Shown here: one piece after another, positions 7,034 through 15,879 of the stretch
How the letters are laid out: each line of letters opens with the position of its first letter
Position numbering within the stretch: the stretch's first letter is position 1
Assembly (NCBI GenBank): GCA_028278225.1
Contig: JANQEU010000046.1
Location: forward strand, 1-64,000
Length of the DNA stretch: 64,000 nucleotides
From: Cyclobacteriaceae bacterium
Lineage (GTDB): Bacteria; Bacteroidota; Bacteroidia; Cytophagales; Cyclobacteriaceae
Direction of reading: 5' to 3'
Position numbers and translations under genes: made by a program
The notes under the pieces: generated by a model
Database searches by the model: none
What the model saw: only the letters and a program-made list of their open reading frames with translations
What the model was told of the DNA's origin: nothing

Positions 7034-8269
7034 ATGTTGTCCACTGATAGAATAGCATTTTCTTACCTATGGATGAAAACCGCAATTTTATTTCTGCTGA
7101 TTTCGATCATCATCGGGGCATATCTGAGAATGTCCATTTTTTATGATCCCCTGAAGCTGAATTACCGGTTCATACTGCATACGCATTCCCACGTGGTATT
7201 GCTTGGATGGGCATTCAACGCATTGTGCGCCCTGATCCTGTATTCCTATGGTAATTTGAATGTGCGATTCAACTTCTTCCTGTTCTTTTTACTACAACTG
7301 GCTGTTCTGGGGATGTTATTTACTTTCCCTTTCCAGGGATATGGGTTGTATTCGATCATATCGAGCACACTTCATATCCTCTTCTCCTATTTTTTTGTCT
7401 TTCATTTTCTGGTAGTTACCAGGGGAGACAGATCCTGGTCCACTCGATTTATCAGGTTAGGGATGATCTACTTCCTGATATCCACGGCAGGTCCTTTCTC
7501 GCTTGGACCGATAATTGTCAAAGGTCTGAGTGATAGTCCGGCCTATGACCTGGCCATCTATTTTTACCTGCACTTCCTGTACAATGGTTTTTTTGTGCTC
7601 ACCATTATTGGATTGATCCTCAGATGGCTTGAATTTAAGAAGGTTGCTATCAATCATTATCACGTTAAAATGTCATTCCGGCTTATCGGATTCAGTGTCT
7701 TTCCGGCATACGTGTTGTCAACCTTAGGATTCTACCCTATCCCGCTTTTATATGTGATAGGAGTGGCCAGCGCCTTCGTACAAATTGGTGGGTTTTTCTA
7801 CCTGTTAAAAGCACTATGGGGTCAAAATAGGATGGACGTTTTCGGTAAACACAAACTGATCCTCTACACGGCCTTTTTGTCGCTGGGCTTAAAGTTTCTT
7901 TTACAACTGGTTTCGGCCGTACCTCAGATGAACAAACTCGTTTTTGAATCCCATGGATTTATCATTGCTTACCTGCACCTGGTTTTCATTGGATTTGTAA
8001 CATTTTCAATACTCCTGTTAGTGTTCGACACCACATCTTCTCCTGAGAAATCCCCCCTGCTTCGCACCGGAGTTGCTTTATTCTTCATAGGGTTTGTGGT
8101 GAGCGAGCTATTGATCGCCTATCCTTCCATGACCGGTATCATTTCATTACCGGATTTTCCTGTCTACTTCCAGGGCCTGTTTTGGAGCTCCGTCATAATG
8201 CTCCCGGGCGTGGGACTTTTATCCATCGTCATCTTCAGGCACTCCTTTGCAGAGGTCAGGACTCATTGA
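7034..8269 (+). CDS. heme-copper oxidase subunit I superfamily-like membrane protein, degenerate
   Basis: The 411-residue protein has about 12 hydrophobic helices and no signal peptide. RFILHTHSHVVLLGW (His49, 51, 53) aligns with the helix-2 heme-ligand region of NorB/cbb3 subunits. YLHFLYNG (His180) resembles the HLWVEG metal-ligand helix with Asn in place of Glu. SHGFIIAYLHLVF (His307 and His315) keeps the spacing of the H-G-x6-H segment. The paired HH of the metal site and the second low-spin heme His are absent. It may bind a heme or have lost catalysis. It shares its last 14 bases with the convergent sensor gene. The superfamily call is my inference from motif spacing. Confidence 0.5.
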   Translation: MLSTDRIAFSYLWMKTAILFLLISIIIGAYLRMSIFYDPLKLNYRFILHTHSHVVLLGWAFNALCALILYSYGNLNVRFNFFLFFLLQLAVLGMLFTFPFQGYGLYSIISSTLHILFSYFFVFHFLVVTRGDRSWSTRFIRLGMIYFLISTAGPFSLGPIIVKGLSDSPAYDLAIYFYLHFLYNGFFVLTIIGLILRWLEFKKVAINHYHVKMSFRLIGFSVFPAYVLSTLGFYPIPLLYVIGVASAFVQIGGFFYLLKALWGQNRMDVFGKHKLILYTAFLSLGLKFLLQLVSAVPQMNKLVFESHGFIIAYLHLVFIGFVTFSILLLVFDTTSSPEKSPLLRTGVALFFIGFVVSELLIAYPSMTGIISLPDFPVYFQGLFWSSVIMLPGVGLLSIVIFRHSFAEVRTH

Positions 8270-10082
8270 GTTTAACCGTAAACCAAAAGGCGCTACCTTC
8301 TCCTACCTTACTGCTGACGCCGATTTCGCCGCCATTTTTTTCCACAAATTCCTTACAAAGAAGCAGCCCCAATCCTGTTCCCACCTCATTATTGCTGCCA
8401 GGTGTACTTTTCTGATCCGATTTGAAAAGCTTATTCAGATCTTCCGGTTCAATACCCGGACCTGTATCTGAAACCATTACCCTGACCTTGCCATTCAGCG
8501 TGGCAGCATCCAATGTGATCTTATCATTCTTGTTGCAAAACTTAATGGCGTTGGAGATGAGGTTTCGCATCACCAGCTTTATGGTTTCCCGGTCCGCTAA
8601 CACCGATATATCCTGGGGTATGTTATCCGTAATACTGATGGCCTTGTTTTCGGCAGAAAGACTTAAGAGGCTAACGGTCATTTGTGATAATTCCGAAAGA
8701 TTGACCGGTTCCACACTTAAATTGATCCCGTGCAGTTGATTTTTAGCCCAGTATAATATGTTTTCCAAAAATGAGTTTATCTCCTGGATTTTAGATCTGC
8801 TGTGCTTTGCTACTTCACCGAATTCCTCCATTGAGATATTCCCGGAAGCGGTCACTTCGATCAATCCCTGGATTGTGCTGAGCGGACTTCTCACATCGTG
8901 AGAGATGACAGACAACATCTTGTCCTTAAAGTAGTTTAAGGACTCCAGCTCCTGCTTTTGGTTTAAAAGTTGAGTATTTTTCCTCTCTATTTCGTCCTTT
9001 GCAGTTTCTATGATTTTTGTCCTGTTTCGTACTGCATGTCTTAGCTGCCGGTTGTAGATAAACAGTCCGAGAAAAATAATTCCACTGGTCACTCCTACTA
9101 TCCATAGCACACGGATGACACGGGCCAGTAATTCACGCTGTGAATCCCTCTCAGGTTGATAAATGAATTCATTCCAATCAACAGGATTTTCAAAGGTAAT
9201 GAATCGTGAAAGGGTCTTTTCTATGTGTGCCCATTTGTCCATGTCATTATATCCTATCGGGTAAAATGACGTAAGAATCAATGAATTTATCACAACATTT
9301 GCTTCTCTTTCCAGATCTTTCACCGTGAGGTCCGGGTTGTATTTTTCCCGGATTATTTCGATAACTTCAGAACTGTTTCTCACCGCATATTCCCAGCCCT
9401 TCAATGTTGCTTTTTGAATAGCTTCTATCCGGTCCGGGTTTGAGGACAACTCATGTTGGGTTGAGTAGAGGCATTCTCCGTAAAAATTTATTCCGTACTC
9501 GATCGGACGAAAAATTATGAAATCCTCCCGACGAGGAAGACTGTCAATGATATAATATGAAATTGCGTCATAATTCGGGGATAGCAAATCGCCCAGATGC
9601 GTTGTGTGATTCTTGAATTCAATCGTACTCAGATCAACACCAGCCGCATGGAGCATGGCCCTTAATTCATTACCGGATCCAACTTTTTTCCCTTCCAGGT
9701 CTTTCAGGAATTCTATTCCTGAATTTCTCAACACTATAAGTGCCAGTGGCGATTGCTGGAGTATCGTAGAAACCACGACCAAATCGTCGCGGGACTCCGA
9801 GCCAAGTATCTGCCCGGCTGTAGCTATTCCATATTGGTAATCATTTCTAAGGATCGGATCCACTCCGAGTGACCCGTCAAAAGGTATGAGTTGTACTTCC
9901 AGCCCTTCGTCTTCGTAATACCCAAGCTCCTTTGCCATGTAGTATCCCGCAAACTGGAACTGATGAAACCACCCCAGATATATTTTGACGGTTCCGGGTT
10001 TCCCAGGATCCTCTCCTCTTGCACTTTTGCAAGTCATCAAAAGAGAGACGATCAAAGTAAAAACACAAACAACTACCCTCAA
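8256..10082 (-). CDS. sensor histidine kinase with NMT1/THI5-like periplasmic binding domain
   Basis: The 608-residue protein has a signal peptide (1-23) and an NMT1/SsuA-type solute-binding domain (about 30-300, with LGWFHQFQFAGYYMAKELGYY). One transmembrane helix (about 325-344) and a coiled coil (about 350-385) follow. The kinase core has HisKA (His395 in SVISHDVRSP) and HATPase_c boxes NLISNAIKFC, SDTGPGIEPEDL and GTGLGLLLCKEF. In family terms the outer domain would bind a small ligand such as a pyrimidine, thiamine precursor or sulfonate. No response regulator is adjacent, so it is an orphan kinase here. It converges on the previous membrane-protein gene with a 14-base overlap. Bases 10083-10279 upstream of it show nothing else. 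Confidence 0.88.
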   Translation of the reverse strand: MRVVVCVFTLIVSLLMTCKSARGEDPGKPGTVKIYLGWFHQFQFAGYYMAKELGYYEDEGLEVQLIPFDGSLGVDPILRNDYQYGIATAGQILGSESRDDLVVVSTILQQSPLALIVLRNSGIEFLKDLEGKKVGSGNELRAMLHAAGVDLSTIEFKNHTTHLGDLLSPNYDAISYYIIDSLPRREDFIIFRPIEYGINFYGECLYSTQHELSSNPDRIEAIQKATLKGWEYAVRNSSEVIEIIREKYNPDLTVKDLEREANVVINSLILTSFYPIGYNDMDKWAHIEKTLSRFITFENPVDWNEFIYQPERDSQRELLARVIRVLWIVGVTSGIIFLGLFIYNRQLRHAVRNRTKIIETAKDEIERKNTQLLNQKQELESLNYFKDKMLSVISHDVRSPLSTIQGLIEVTASGNISMEEFGEVAKHSRSKIQEINSFLENILYWAKNQLHGINLSVEPVNLSELSQMTVSLLSLSAENKAISITDNIPQDISVLADRETIKLVMRNLISNAIKFCNKNDKITLDAATLNGKVRVMVSDTGPGIEPEDLNKLFKSDQKSTPGSNNEVGTGLGLLLCKEFVEKNGGEIGVSSKVGEGSAFWFTVKLNES

Positions 10083-10279
10083 CGAGACGGTCGGTTAATT
10101 ACTACTACTTCAATTAAAAATCACTACACCCGATATATTTATCCTTCCTGACGGTATGAAGATAGAATCAGGCTACTCTGACAACATTTCCCATCAGGCA
10201 AGAATTGTCAGACTTAAATATAAACCAGATATTGATCTTTGAAAGAGAGGAACGGCCGGTTCCATGACAAATCATATGA

Positions 10280-12136
10280 TCAGCGGACGGTTATTTCATC
10301 AATGAATAACCATGCTTTTTGACCCCTTGCAGTGTGCCATTCCGGACATTTTTCGATATTTTTCGCTTTCACATTCAGGTATCGGCCGTACACATTTTCC
10401 TCCGCAATCGTAATTCTTAAGATTGATTTTCGACTTTTGTCTTCCAGCTCATTTACATTGATCCTGATAGGATCTGAGTAGTTCATTCCATCATTTGACC
10501 ATGAAAGTTCAGCATATTCCGGGAAAAATATCCATACCTCCGGGTCTTGTAATGTACCAATTATCACTTCTTTGATTTGTTCGGTATTGCCAAGATCAAT
10601 GGTAGCTACCAGATCTTCCTGTTCAAACCCCAGCCAAAAACCATCCCGGTACATTCTTGTACCCAGCTTTTCGTCCAAAAGGCTGCTTCCTCCATTGGCA
10701 AAATAGTTTTTGTGCGGTTGATTCACCAATTCAATTGATTTGTCCTTTGCGATTGATGTCATGGTGATACGTTTCTCAGGCAAGTCATCAGGATCTGCAA
10801 ATTCCCACTCCATGTAGGCATCCTGCAATTCCTGCAGTTTTTCAGGATATTTGGAAGCCAGATTTGTCATTTCGGTGTGGTCCTCCTTAATATTTACAAG
10901 GAACAACGCATCTTCATCGGGATCTAAAGGCGCCTTGTTTGCCGGATCTCTCGGATACCCCAGTAGCTTCCAATCTCCTTTTCGTACAGCCCAGCTCACA
11001 CCCTGCTTCCATCTGAATACTTCATGCTGACCAGGTGTTGACGGATCTTCAATAATAGGTTTGATACTCTTGCCTTCAACCGCTCCCCGTGCTAATCCAC
11101 AGTAGTCCAGGATGGTAGGAAACCAATCCACTCCCAGGGTCATTTGATCACGCTCTTCACCCTGCGGTATCGTGCCTGGCATGCTGATGATCGCCGGGAC
11201 GCGAATGCCTCCCTCGAAAAGGCTTGTTTTCGCCCCTCTGAAAGGACCCGCATTACCACCTCCGCCAAAATTCCTTACCTCCATCGAGTGACCATGGTCC
11301 GATTGAAAAATAATCAGGGTATTTTCCCGTATCCCCAGTTCATCCAATGTTTTCATGAGTTGACCAACTCTCTCATCAATGACTGAAATGAAACCAGCAT
11401 AGCCACTCCTTGGATGAGGTAAATCCTTGTAATACTTGCGCCACTTTTCAGTAGGCTGAACGGGATAATGGGGGAGATTAATGGCATAGTACAGAAAAAA
11501 TGGCTTGTTCCGGTTGTTTCTTACGAATTCATCGGCCTTTTCCGCCATGAGATCCGGAAAGTACTTTCCATCAGCCCAAACCTCTTCTCCGTTTTCATAC
11601 AGGTCATGCCTGTTTGGCCCATTCCAGTAGAAGAAGTGCGAATAATTGTCAATACAGCCTCCCATATGCCCGAAGGAATAATCAAACCCCTGTCCATTAG
11701 GCATGGTTTCCGGAGTGAACCCCAGATGCCATTTACCGACATGGCCCGTTACATAACCTGCCGTTTTCAATGCTTCGGCAATTGTGACCTTCTCCGACGG
11801 CATTCCCGCATTTCCCTTGAAGGAAGAAGCGTTGCCAGGCAAACCGGCGGCATGCGGGTTGAGGCCCGTCATCAATGCGGCCCTTGAAGGGGAACAAAGA
11901 GGAGCTGCCGCATAGAATTGGGTGAATTTTATGCCTTCCTCCGCCAGTCTGTCAATATGTGGGGTGTGCAAATCAGTGGATCCGTAGCAATTGAGATCAA
12001 TCGATCCCTGATCATCGGTGAAGATCAGGATAACATTTGGTTGCTGCGAAAAAGCAAACCTGGCAAACAGGATGGTTGTACAAAAAAACAAGAGCAGACA
12101 TCTGATAATTTGCTGTCCCGGCAACTTTGGGTCCAT
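10280..12136 (-). CDS. secreted S1-family sulfatase with C-terminal discoidin-like module
   Basis: The 618-residue protein has a signal peptide (about 1-30) and a formylglycine-dependent sulfatase domain. FTDDQG holds the metal-binding Asp pair. Cys81 in CSPSRAALMTG is the site oxidised to formylglycine, and VGKWHLG and FQSDHG are conserved active-site segments. From about residue 475 a separate domain begins that ends in RYLNVKAKNIEKCPEWH and WLFIDEI. It matches the C-termini of the GH2 next to it and the DUF4838 protein in the other arm. The enzyme removes a sulfate ester from a glycan; the position is unknown. This is the last gene of the left arm, 98 bp after the GH2 gene. No maturase is in the window. 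Confidence 0.9.
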   Translation of the reverse strand: MDPKLPGQQIIRCLLLFFCTTILFARFAFSQQPNVILIFTDDQGSIDLNCYGSTDLHTPHIDRLAEEGIKFTQFYAAAPLCSPSRAALMTGLNPHAAGLPGNASSFKGNAGMPSEKVTIAEALKTAGYVTGHVGKWHLGFTPETMPNGQGFDYSFGHMGGCIDNYSHFFYWNGPNRHDLYENGEEVWADGKYFPDLMAEKADEFVRNNRNKPFFLYYAINLPHYPVQPTEKWRKYYKDLPHPRSGYAGFISVIDERVGQLMKTLDELGIRENTLIIFQSDHGHSMEVRNFGGGGNAGPFRGAKTSLFEGGIRVPAIISMPGTIPQGEERDQMTLGVDWFPTILDYCGLARGAVEGKSIKPIIEDPSTPGQHEVFRWKQGVSWAVRKGDWKLLGYPRDPANKAPLDPDEDALFLVNIKEDHTEMTNLASKYPEKLQELQDAYMEWEFADPDDLPEKRITMTSIAKDKSIELVNQPHKNYFANGGSSLLDEKLGTRMYRDGFWLGFEQEDLVATIDLGNTEQIKEVIIGTLQDPEVWIFFPEYAELSWSNDGMNYSDPIRINVNELEDKSRKSILRITIAEENVYGRYLNVKAKNIEKCPEWHTARGQKAWLFIDEITVR

Positions 12137-12234
12137 AATTCTAAATCTTATTTGTTGTACTTTCTGTTAATCCTACTTTGTCCGGTTCGATTTTTCGAAT
12201 GAGAGTGCCGGTTGAGCTTGTCGAAATTGAGGGA

Positions 12235-14736
12235 TTAATTATCAATTTCAACCACTATTTCATCGATAAAGATCCACGTCTTACCTCCGGGATTACTATG
12301 CCATTCCGGGTTTTGGCGAATGTTTTCGGCTACGATCTTAACATACCGGATCTCCGTACCGGGCCCCTCTGCTTCAAATTTTGCAATGGTCAATCCTTTA
12401 TTTTCCGTGGATTGTTCAGGAACAAAATTCCTGAGTGTTTGGAAATCCTGGTCTTCACCGGCATATTGAATTTCAATGTTGGAAGGATAGAATATCCAGT
12501 GACCGGGAGCATCAATGAATCTCAGGGAAAAACCATTAACAACTTTCTTTCCAGCCAGGTCAATGGTCACATCAAGATCCTCCCCTTCTATTCCCTGCCA
12601 GGCGCCATCCGCAAAATGATCCCCGCCCGTTTTTCCATCCACCAGGGCGTAGAAACCCCCGGCCGCATACCTGTCGGCAAAGGAATATTTGTAGACGGGT
12701 TTTGGCATATCGGTAACTGTAAAGGCGACAGTGACTGATCTGCTCTGATCTGATCCGCCATTGACCAATGCCGAAACGGTCATGTCCTGCGTGGCAATAA
12801 TCGGTTCTTCATAAACGGGGGAGTTTATATCTGGTACACTGCCATCCGTAGTGAAATGAATTGGAAATCCGGTACCGGTCTGAAGAATAATCAAATCCCC
12901 TTTTTGAATCATGCCGCCTTTAGGGTCTACACCTGGAGCAGGAATAAAATCATTGGTATTGATCTTTTTTGCAAAAGCCGGATCCAATTTCGAAATGGCC
13001 CTGTCATAAGTAAGCAATCCATTTGTTTCGGTCTCAACATCTGTCAGCTGTGTATAAACTGCAGCGCTCAGTCCTCTTTTTTGCAATTCCCAAACAGAGG
13101 TATAGTACTTCTCATACTGCATGGCAAGTATTTCCTTATCCGAGCTTACCTCATACCCCCAGTGCTCTTCTTCATTCCAAAGATGGCCCGAAACTGTCAG
13201 ACCTATACCCCCAAACTCCCCCAATACAACTGCCCTGTTTTTTTCCGGTTCGGGCATAGCAGGCTGAGGGTAGCTATGGATATCATATACATCACCTACC
13301 TTTCGATCCGTCCATCCGCTTGCATTATTTACCAACCTTGTCGGATCGAGATTCTTTACAAATGCTGTGACCTCAGCCGTTTTGTATTGTCCCCAGCCTT
13401 CATTGAAGGGCACCCACATTACAATTGAGGGGTGATTATAATGGGTTTTGATCATTTGAGTCAATTCAAACTCAAATTGGTTCGCAGATTCTTCCGTACG
13501 AACAATATCCGGATCATTCGGACCTATCTTCTCATCGCCGTTGGGCATGTCCTGCCAGACCAACACTCCAATTTTGTCGCACCAGTAGTAAAACCGGTCA
13601 GGTTCGATCTTCACATGCTTCCGGAGCATATTGAAACCCAACTCCTTCACCATCTGTACTTCCTCTTTCATTGCCACATCCGACGGAGGTGTATAAAGTC
13701 CATCCGGCCAATAACCCTGATCCAGAGGACCATTGTGGAAATACGGTTCATTATTTAAGAACATGCGCGTAAATCCATCCCCCGCTTGATCAAGGTGGAT
13801 CTTTCGCATTCCAAAGTAACTGCTGACCTTGTCAACCTCCGTTGATCCTTTTTTCAAAATGAGCCTGAGGTCATAAAGGTTTGGCTCCTCCGGGGACCAT
13901 AACTTCGAATTGGCTATTGCTAGATCGACCTGACCCGAAGCCGGGCCTGATCCGCATGCTACCATCCTTTCATCCTCCCGAACTTCAATCTGAAGTTCAA
14001 GACCCTCTTCCGTCCCAATAACATTCGGTCTTATGGAGATAGCGGAAGCGTCAATATCACTGACAAGCTGAAGATCAGCAAGGTAAGTCTCAGGCACAGG
14101 TTCAAGCCAGACGGTCTGCCAAATTCCCGTTACGGCAGTATAAAATATGCCTCCCGGCTCCAATACCTGCTTACCTACGGGCTGAAATCCATCACTGGTT
14201 GGGTCGGCTACTTTTACCTCAATGGTATTGGTTCCATCTTGCAGCAACGATGTTATCTCAAAACCAAATGGATCGTACCCGCCTTTGTGTTCTCCTGCGA
14301 TCTGTCCGTTGATCCGGCATGTCATCTCCCAGTCTACCGCTCCAAAATTCAGAATTATCCGACCACCCGACCACTTCGCCGGAATCTGAAAACTCCTTTT
14401 ATACCATAGAGACTGGTCAGGACTGACCCGTTTATTCACACCGGAAAGTGAGGATTCTACAGGGAAGGGCACCAATATCTTACCCTGGTCAATATTATCA
14501 GGCTTTTCCGATCCGTCTACGATTGCATAATCCCACAATCCATTCAGTGAAAGCCATTCCGCCCGCTGATGCTGAGGCCGCGGATATTCACTCCAGACAT
14601 TTTCAGGACTTATTTCTTCGGCCCATTTAGTGATCAGCTTTGCATCTTTTATAGACCAATCATCACCTTTTGATGAAGTGTCCTGACAGGATATGTATAT
14701 GGCCAAAACAAAGATCAGGAACAAAAATCGGCTCAT
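12235..14736 (-). CDS. GH2-family glycosidase lipoprotein with C-terminal discoidin-like module
   Basis: The 833-residue protein has a lipoprotein signal (FVLAIYISC, Cys17). The GH2 sugar-binding, immunoglobulin-like and TIM-barrel domains follow. The acid/base is Glu446 in VPFNEGWGQY and the nucleophile is Glu507 in VVLGEFGG. A chitobiase-type beta-sandwich (about 600-690) and a C-terminal discoidin-like module follow, the module ending WIFIDEIVVEI. Family members are beta-galactosidases, beta-mannosidases or beta-glucuronidases, and this one lacks features that decide between them. It is probably periplasmic or surface anchored. It lies 32 bp after the GH20-like gene in the same strand series. 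Confidence 0.9.
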   Translation of the reverse strand: MSRFLFLIFVLAIYISCQDTSSKGDDWSIKDAKLITKWAEEISPENVWSEYPRPQHQRAEWLSLNGLWDYAIVDGSEKPDNIDQGKILVPFPVESSLSGVNKRVSPDQSLWYKRSFQIPAKWSGGRIILNFGAVDWEMTCRINGQIAGEHKGGYDPFGFEITSLLQDGTNTIEVKVADPTSDGFQPVGKQVLEPGGIFYTAVTGIWQTVWLEPVPETYLADLQLVSDIDASAISIRPNVIGTEEGLELQIEVREDERMVACGSGPASGQVDLAIANSKLWSPEEPNLYDLRLILKKGSTEVDKVSSYFGMRKIHLDQAGDGFTRMFLNNEPYFHNGPLDQGYWPDGLYTPPSDVAMKEEVQMVKELGFNMLRKHVKIEPDRFYYWCDKIGVLVWQDMPNGDEKIGPNDPDIVRTEESANQFEFELTQMIKTHYNHPSIVMWVPFNEGWGQYKTAEVTAFVKNLDPTRLVNNASGWTDRKVGDVYDIHSYPQPAMPEPEKNRAVVLGEFGGIGLTVSGHLWNEEEHWGYEVSSDKEILAMQYEKYYTSVWELQKRGLSAAVYTQLTDVETETNGLLTYDRAISKLDPAFAKKINTNDFIPAPGVDPKGGMIQKGDLIILQTGTGFPIHFTTDGSVPDINSPVYEEPIIATQDMTVSALVNGGSDQSRSVTVAFTVTDMPKPVYKYSFADRYAAGGFYALVDGKTGGDHFADGAWQGIEGEDLDVTIDLAGKKVVNGFSLRFIDAPGHWIFYPSNIEIQYAGEDQDFQTLRNFVPEQSTENKGLTIAKFEAEGPGTEIRYVKIVAENIRQNPEWHSNPGGKTWIFIDEIVVEIDN

Positions 14737-14768
14737 ATTATTTCAGTTTGGTGTTGCAGGTTTCATAT

Positions 14769-15869
14769 TTATTCGTCCAGCAACTTTATTTCAGCAAAAA
14801 GCTGCTTGAAACACTCGGAGGAGTACTCCTTGGTTTCATCAAGGTCTTTGGCATTGTAATTCTCCATGAAGTTTTCCGTACTCGTCCAAACCGTTTGAAC
14901 CATACCCATATACTTTCCACTCATTACCTCAGTGGCGTTTTCTTTTAGGTTCAGCATCAGGTTCAATTGTTCTACTGCTACGTCTCCTTTTCGCCAGGGA
15001 CAGGTAACCACATTAAATCCCTTGGAAGCGAAGATCACGGCCGTAGGATCAGCCCTTTCATAGTGCCAATCACAAATGATTACATCTTTTGGGATCATAT
15101 CGATGGCACGATGGGTATTATTCATACTGGCTTCCCACATCCCCATTCCAGTCGTCTTTCCGTCAATCAGGCGGTCTCCCCACATCCAAAGGGTGGCATT
15201 CCGGCCGGCAAGATAATTCCGTATTGCGGTTACCTCACCTGCGAACAGTTCAGCTTTATCACGACCCGAACATCGGGGACACTTATCATCCCCGATATAA
15301 AAGACCTCGTCCAGTCCGGCATGGAAAGCATCTGTTTCAAAAACATCCAGCAATTCATCAACTATCTCGAATACTACATCATGGACTTCCGGATGTAAAG
15401 GGCAGTAACTCTTGCAATACAGACCATCGTCATTGGGCCATTCATATTTCTCAGGGATCTCAATATGCGGTGTTTCGTCAAATTCCGGGTATTCGACCAG
15501 CAATAAGTTCAATTCGGAAGCCCATGACTGATGCCCGAGCATATTGAACTGAGGGATCAGTTTGATATCAGAGCCTTTACAAACATCAACCAGCTTCTTG
15601 ACGTCATCCTTTGAAAGTGCATTTTCACCAACCAATTCGGGATGGCTTTGGTACTGATAACGATAATCAACTCTAAGAATGAGCGTGTTCACACCGGCAG
15701 GTGCCAGTTCTTTCTTTATGAATTTTGTAAACTCATTAACACCGTCAGCACTGGGTGCGGCGATACAAAATCCCCTCACAGGCAGCAGAGAATCCAGCTT
15801 TGCCTGGGCAGCAAGTTCGGTACAACCAAATACCAGAACTGCCAGTAGTATGGTCATTAGATTTTTCAT
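14769..15869 (-). CDS. GH20-like secreted glycosidase
   Basis: The 366-residue protein has a signal peptide, either with a lipobox (VFGC) or cleaved after AAQA. A TIM-barrel follows, resembling the catalytic domain of beta-N-acetylhexosaminidases. The Asp187-Glu188 pair in FHAGLDEVFYIGDDKCPRC matches the GH20 acid catalyst pair. NMLGHQSWASEL and DRLIDG fit GH20-like substrate contacts. It lacks the usual N-terminal GH20 domain, so it is shorter than classical members. It could remove beta-GlcNAc or a related residue, which would suit an N-glycan core. It is 10 bp downstream of the fucosidase gene. Specificity is inferred. Confidence 0.75.
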   Translation of the reverse strand: MKNLMTILLAVLVFGCTELAAQAKLDSLLPVRGFCIAAPSADGVNEFTKFIKKELAPAGVNTLILRVDYRYQYQSHPELVGENALSKDDVKKLVDVCKGSDIKLIPQFNMLGHQSWASELNLLLVEYPEFDETPHIEIPEKYEWPNDDGLYCKSYCPLHPEVHDVVFEIVDELLDVFETDAFHAGLDEVFYIGDDKCPRCSGRDKAELFAGEVTAIRNYLAGRNATLWMWGDRLIDGKTTGMGMWEASMNNTHRAIDMIPKDVIICDWHYERADPTAVIFASKGFNVVTCPWRKGDVAVEQLNLMLNLKENATEVMSGKYMGMVQTVWTSTENFMENYNAKDLDETKEYSSECFKQLFAEIKLLDE

Positions 15870-15879
15870 TTATTTGGAT

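Noticed and set aside
12178-12738. 186-residue plus-strand frame
   Set aside because: It lies antisense to the GH2 gene, which has strong family motifs throughout, so it is a shadow frame.
12856-13428. 190-residue plus-strand frame
   Set aside because: It is antisense to the GH2 catalytic domain.
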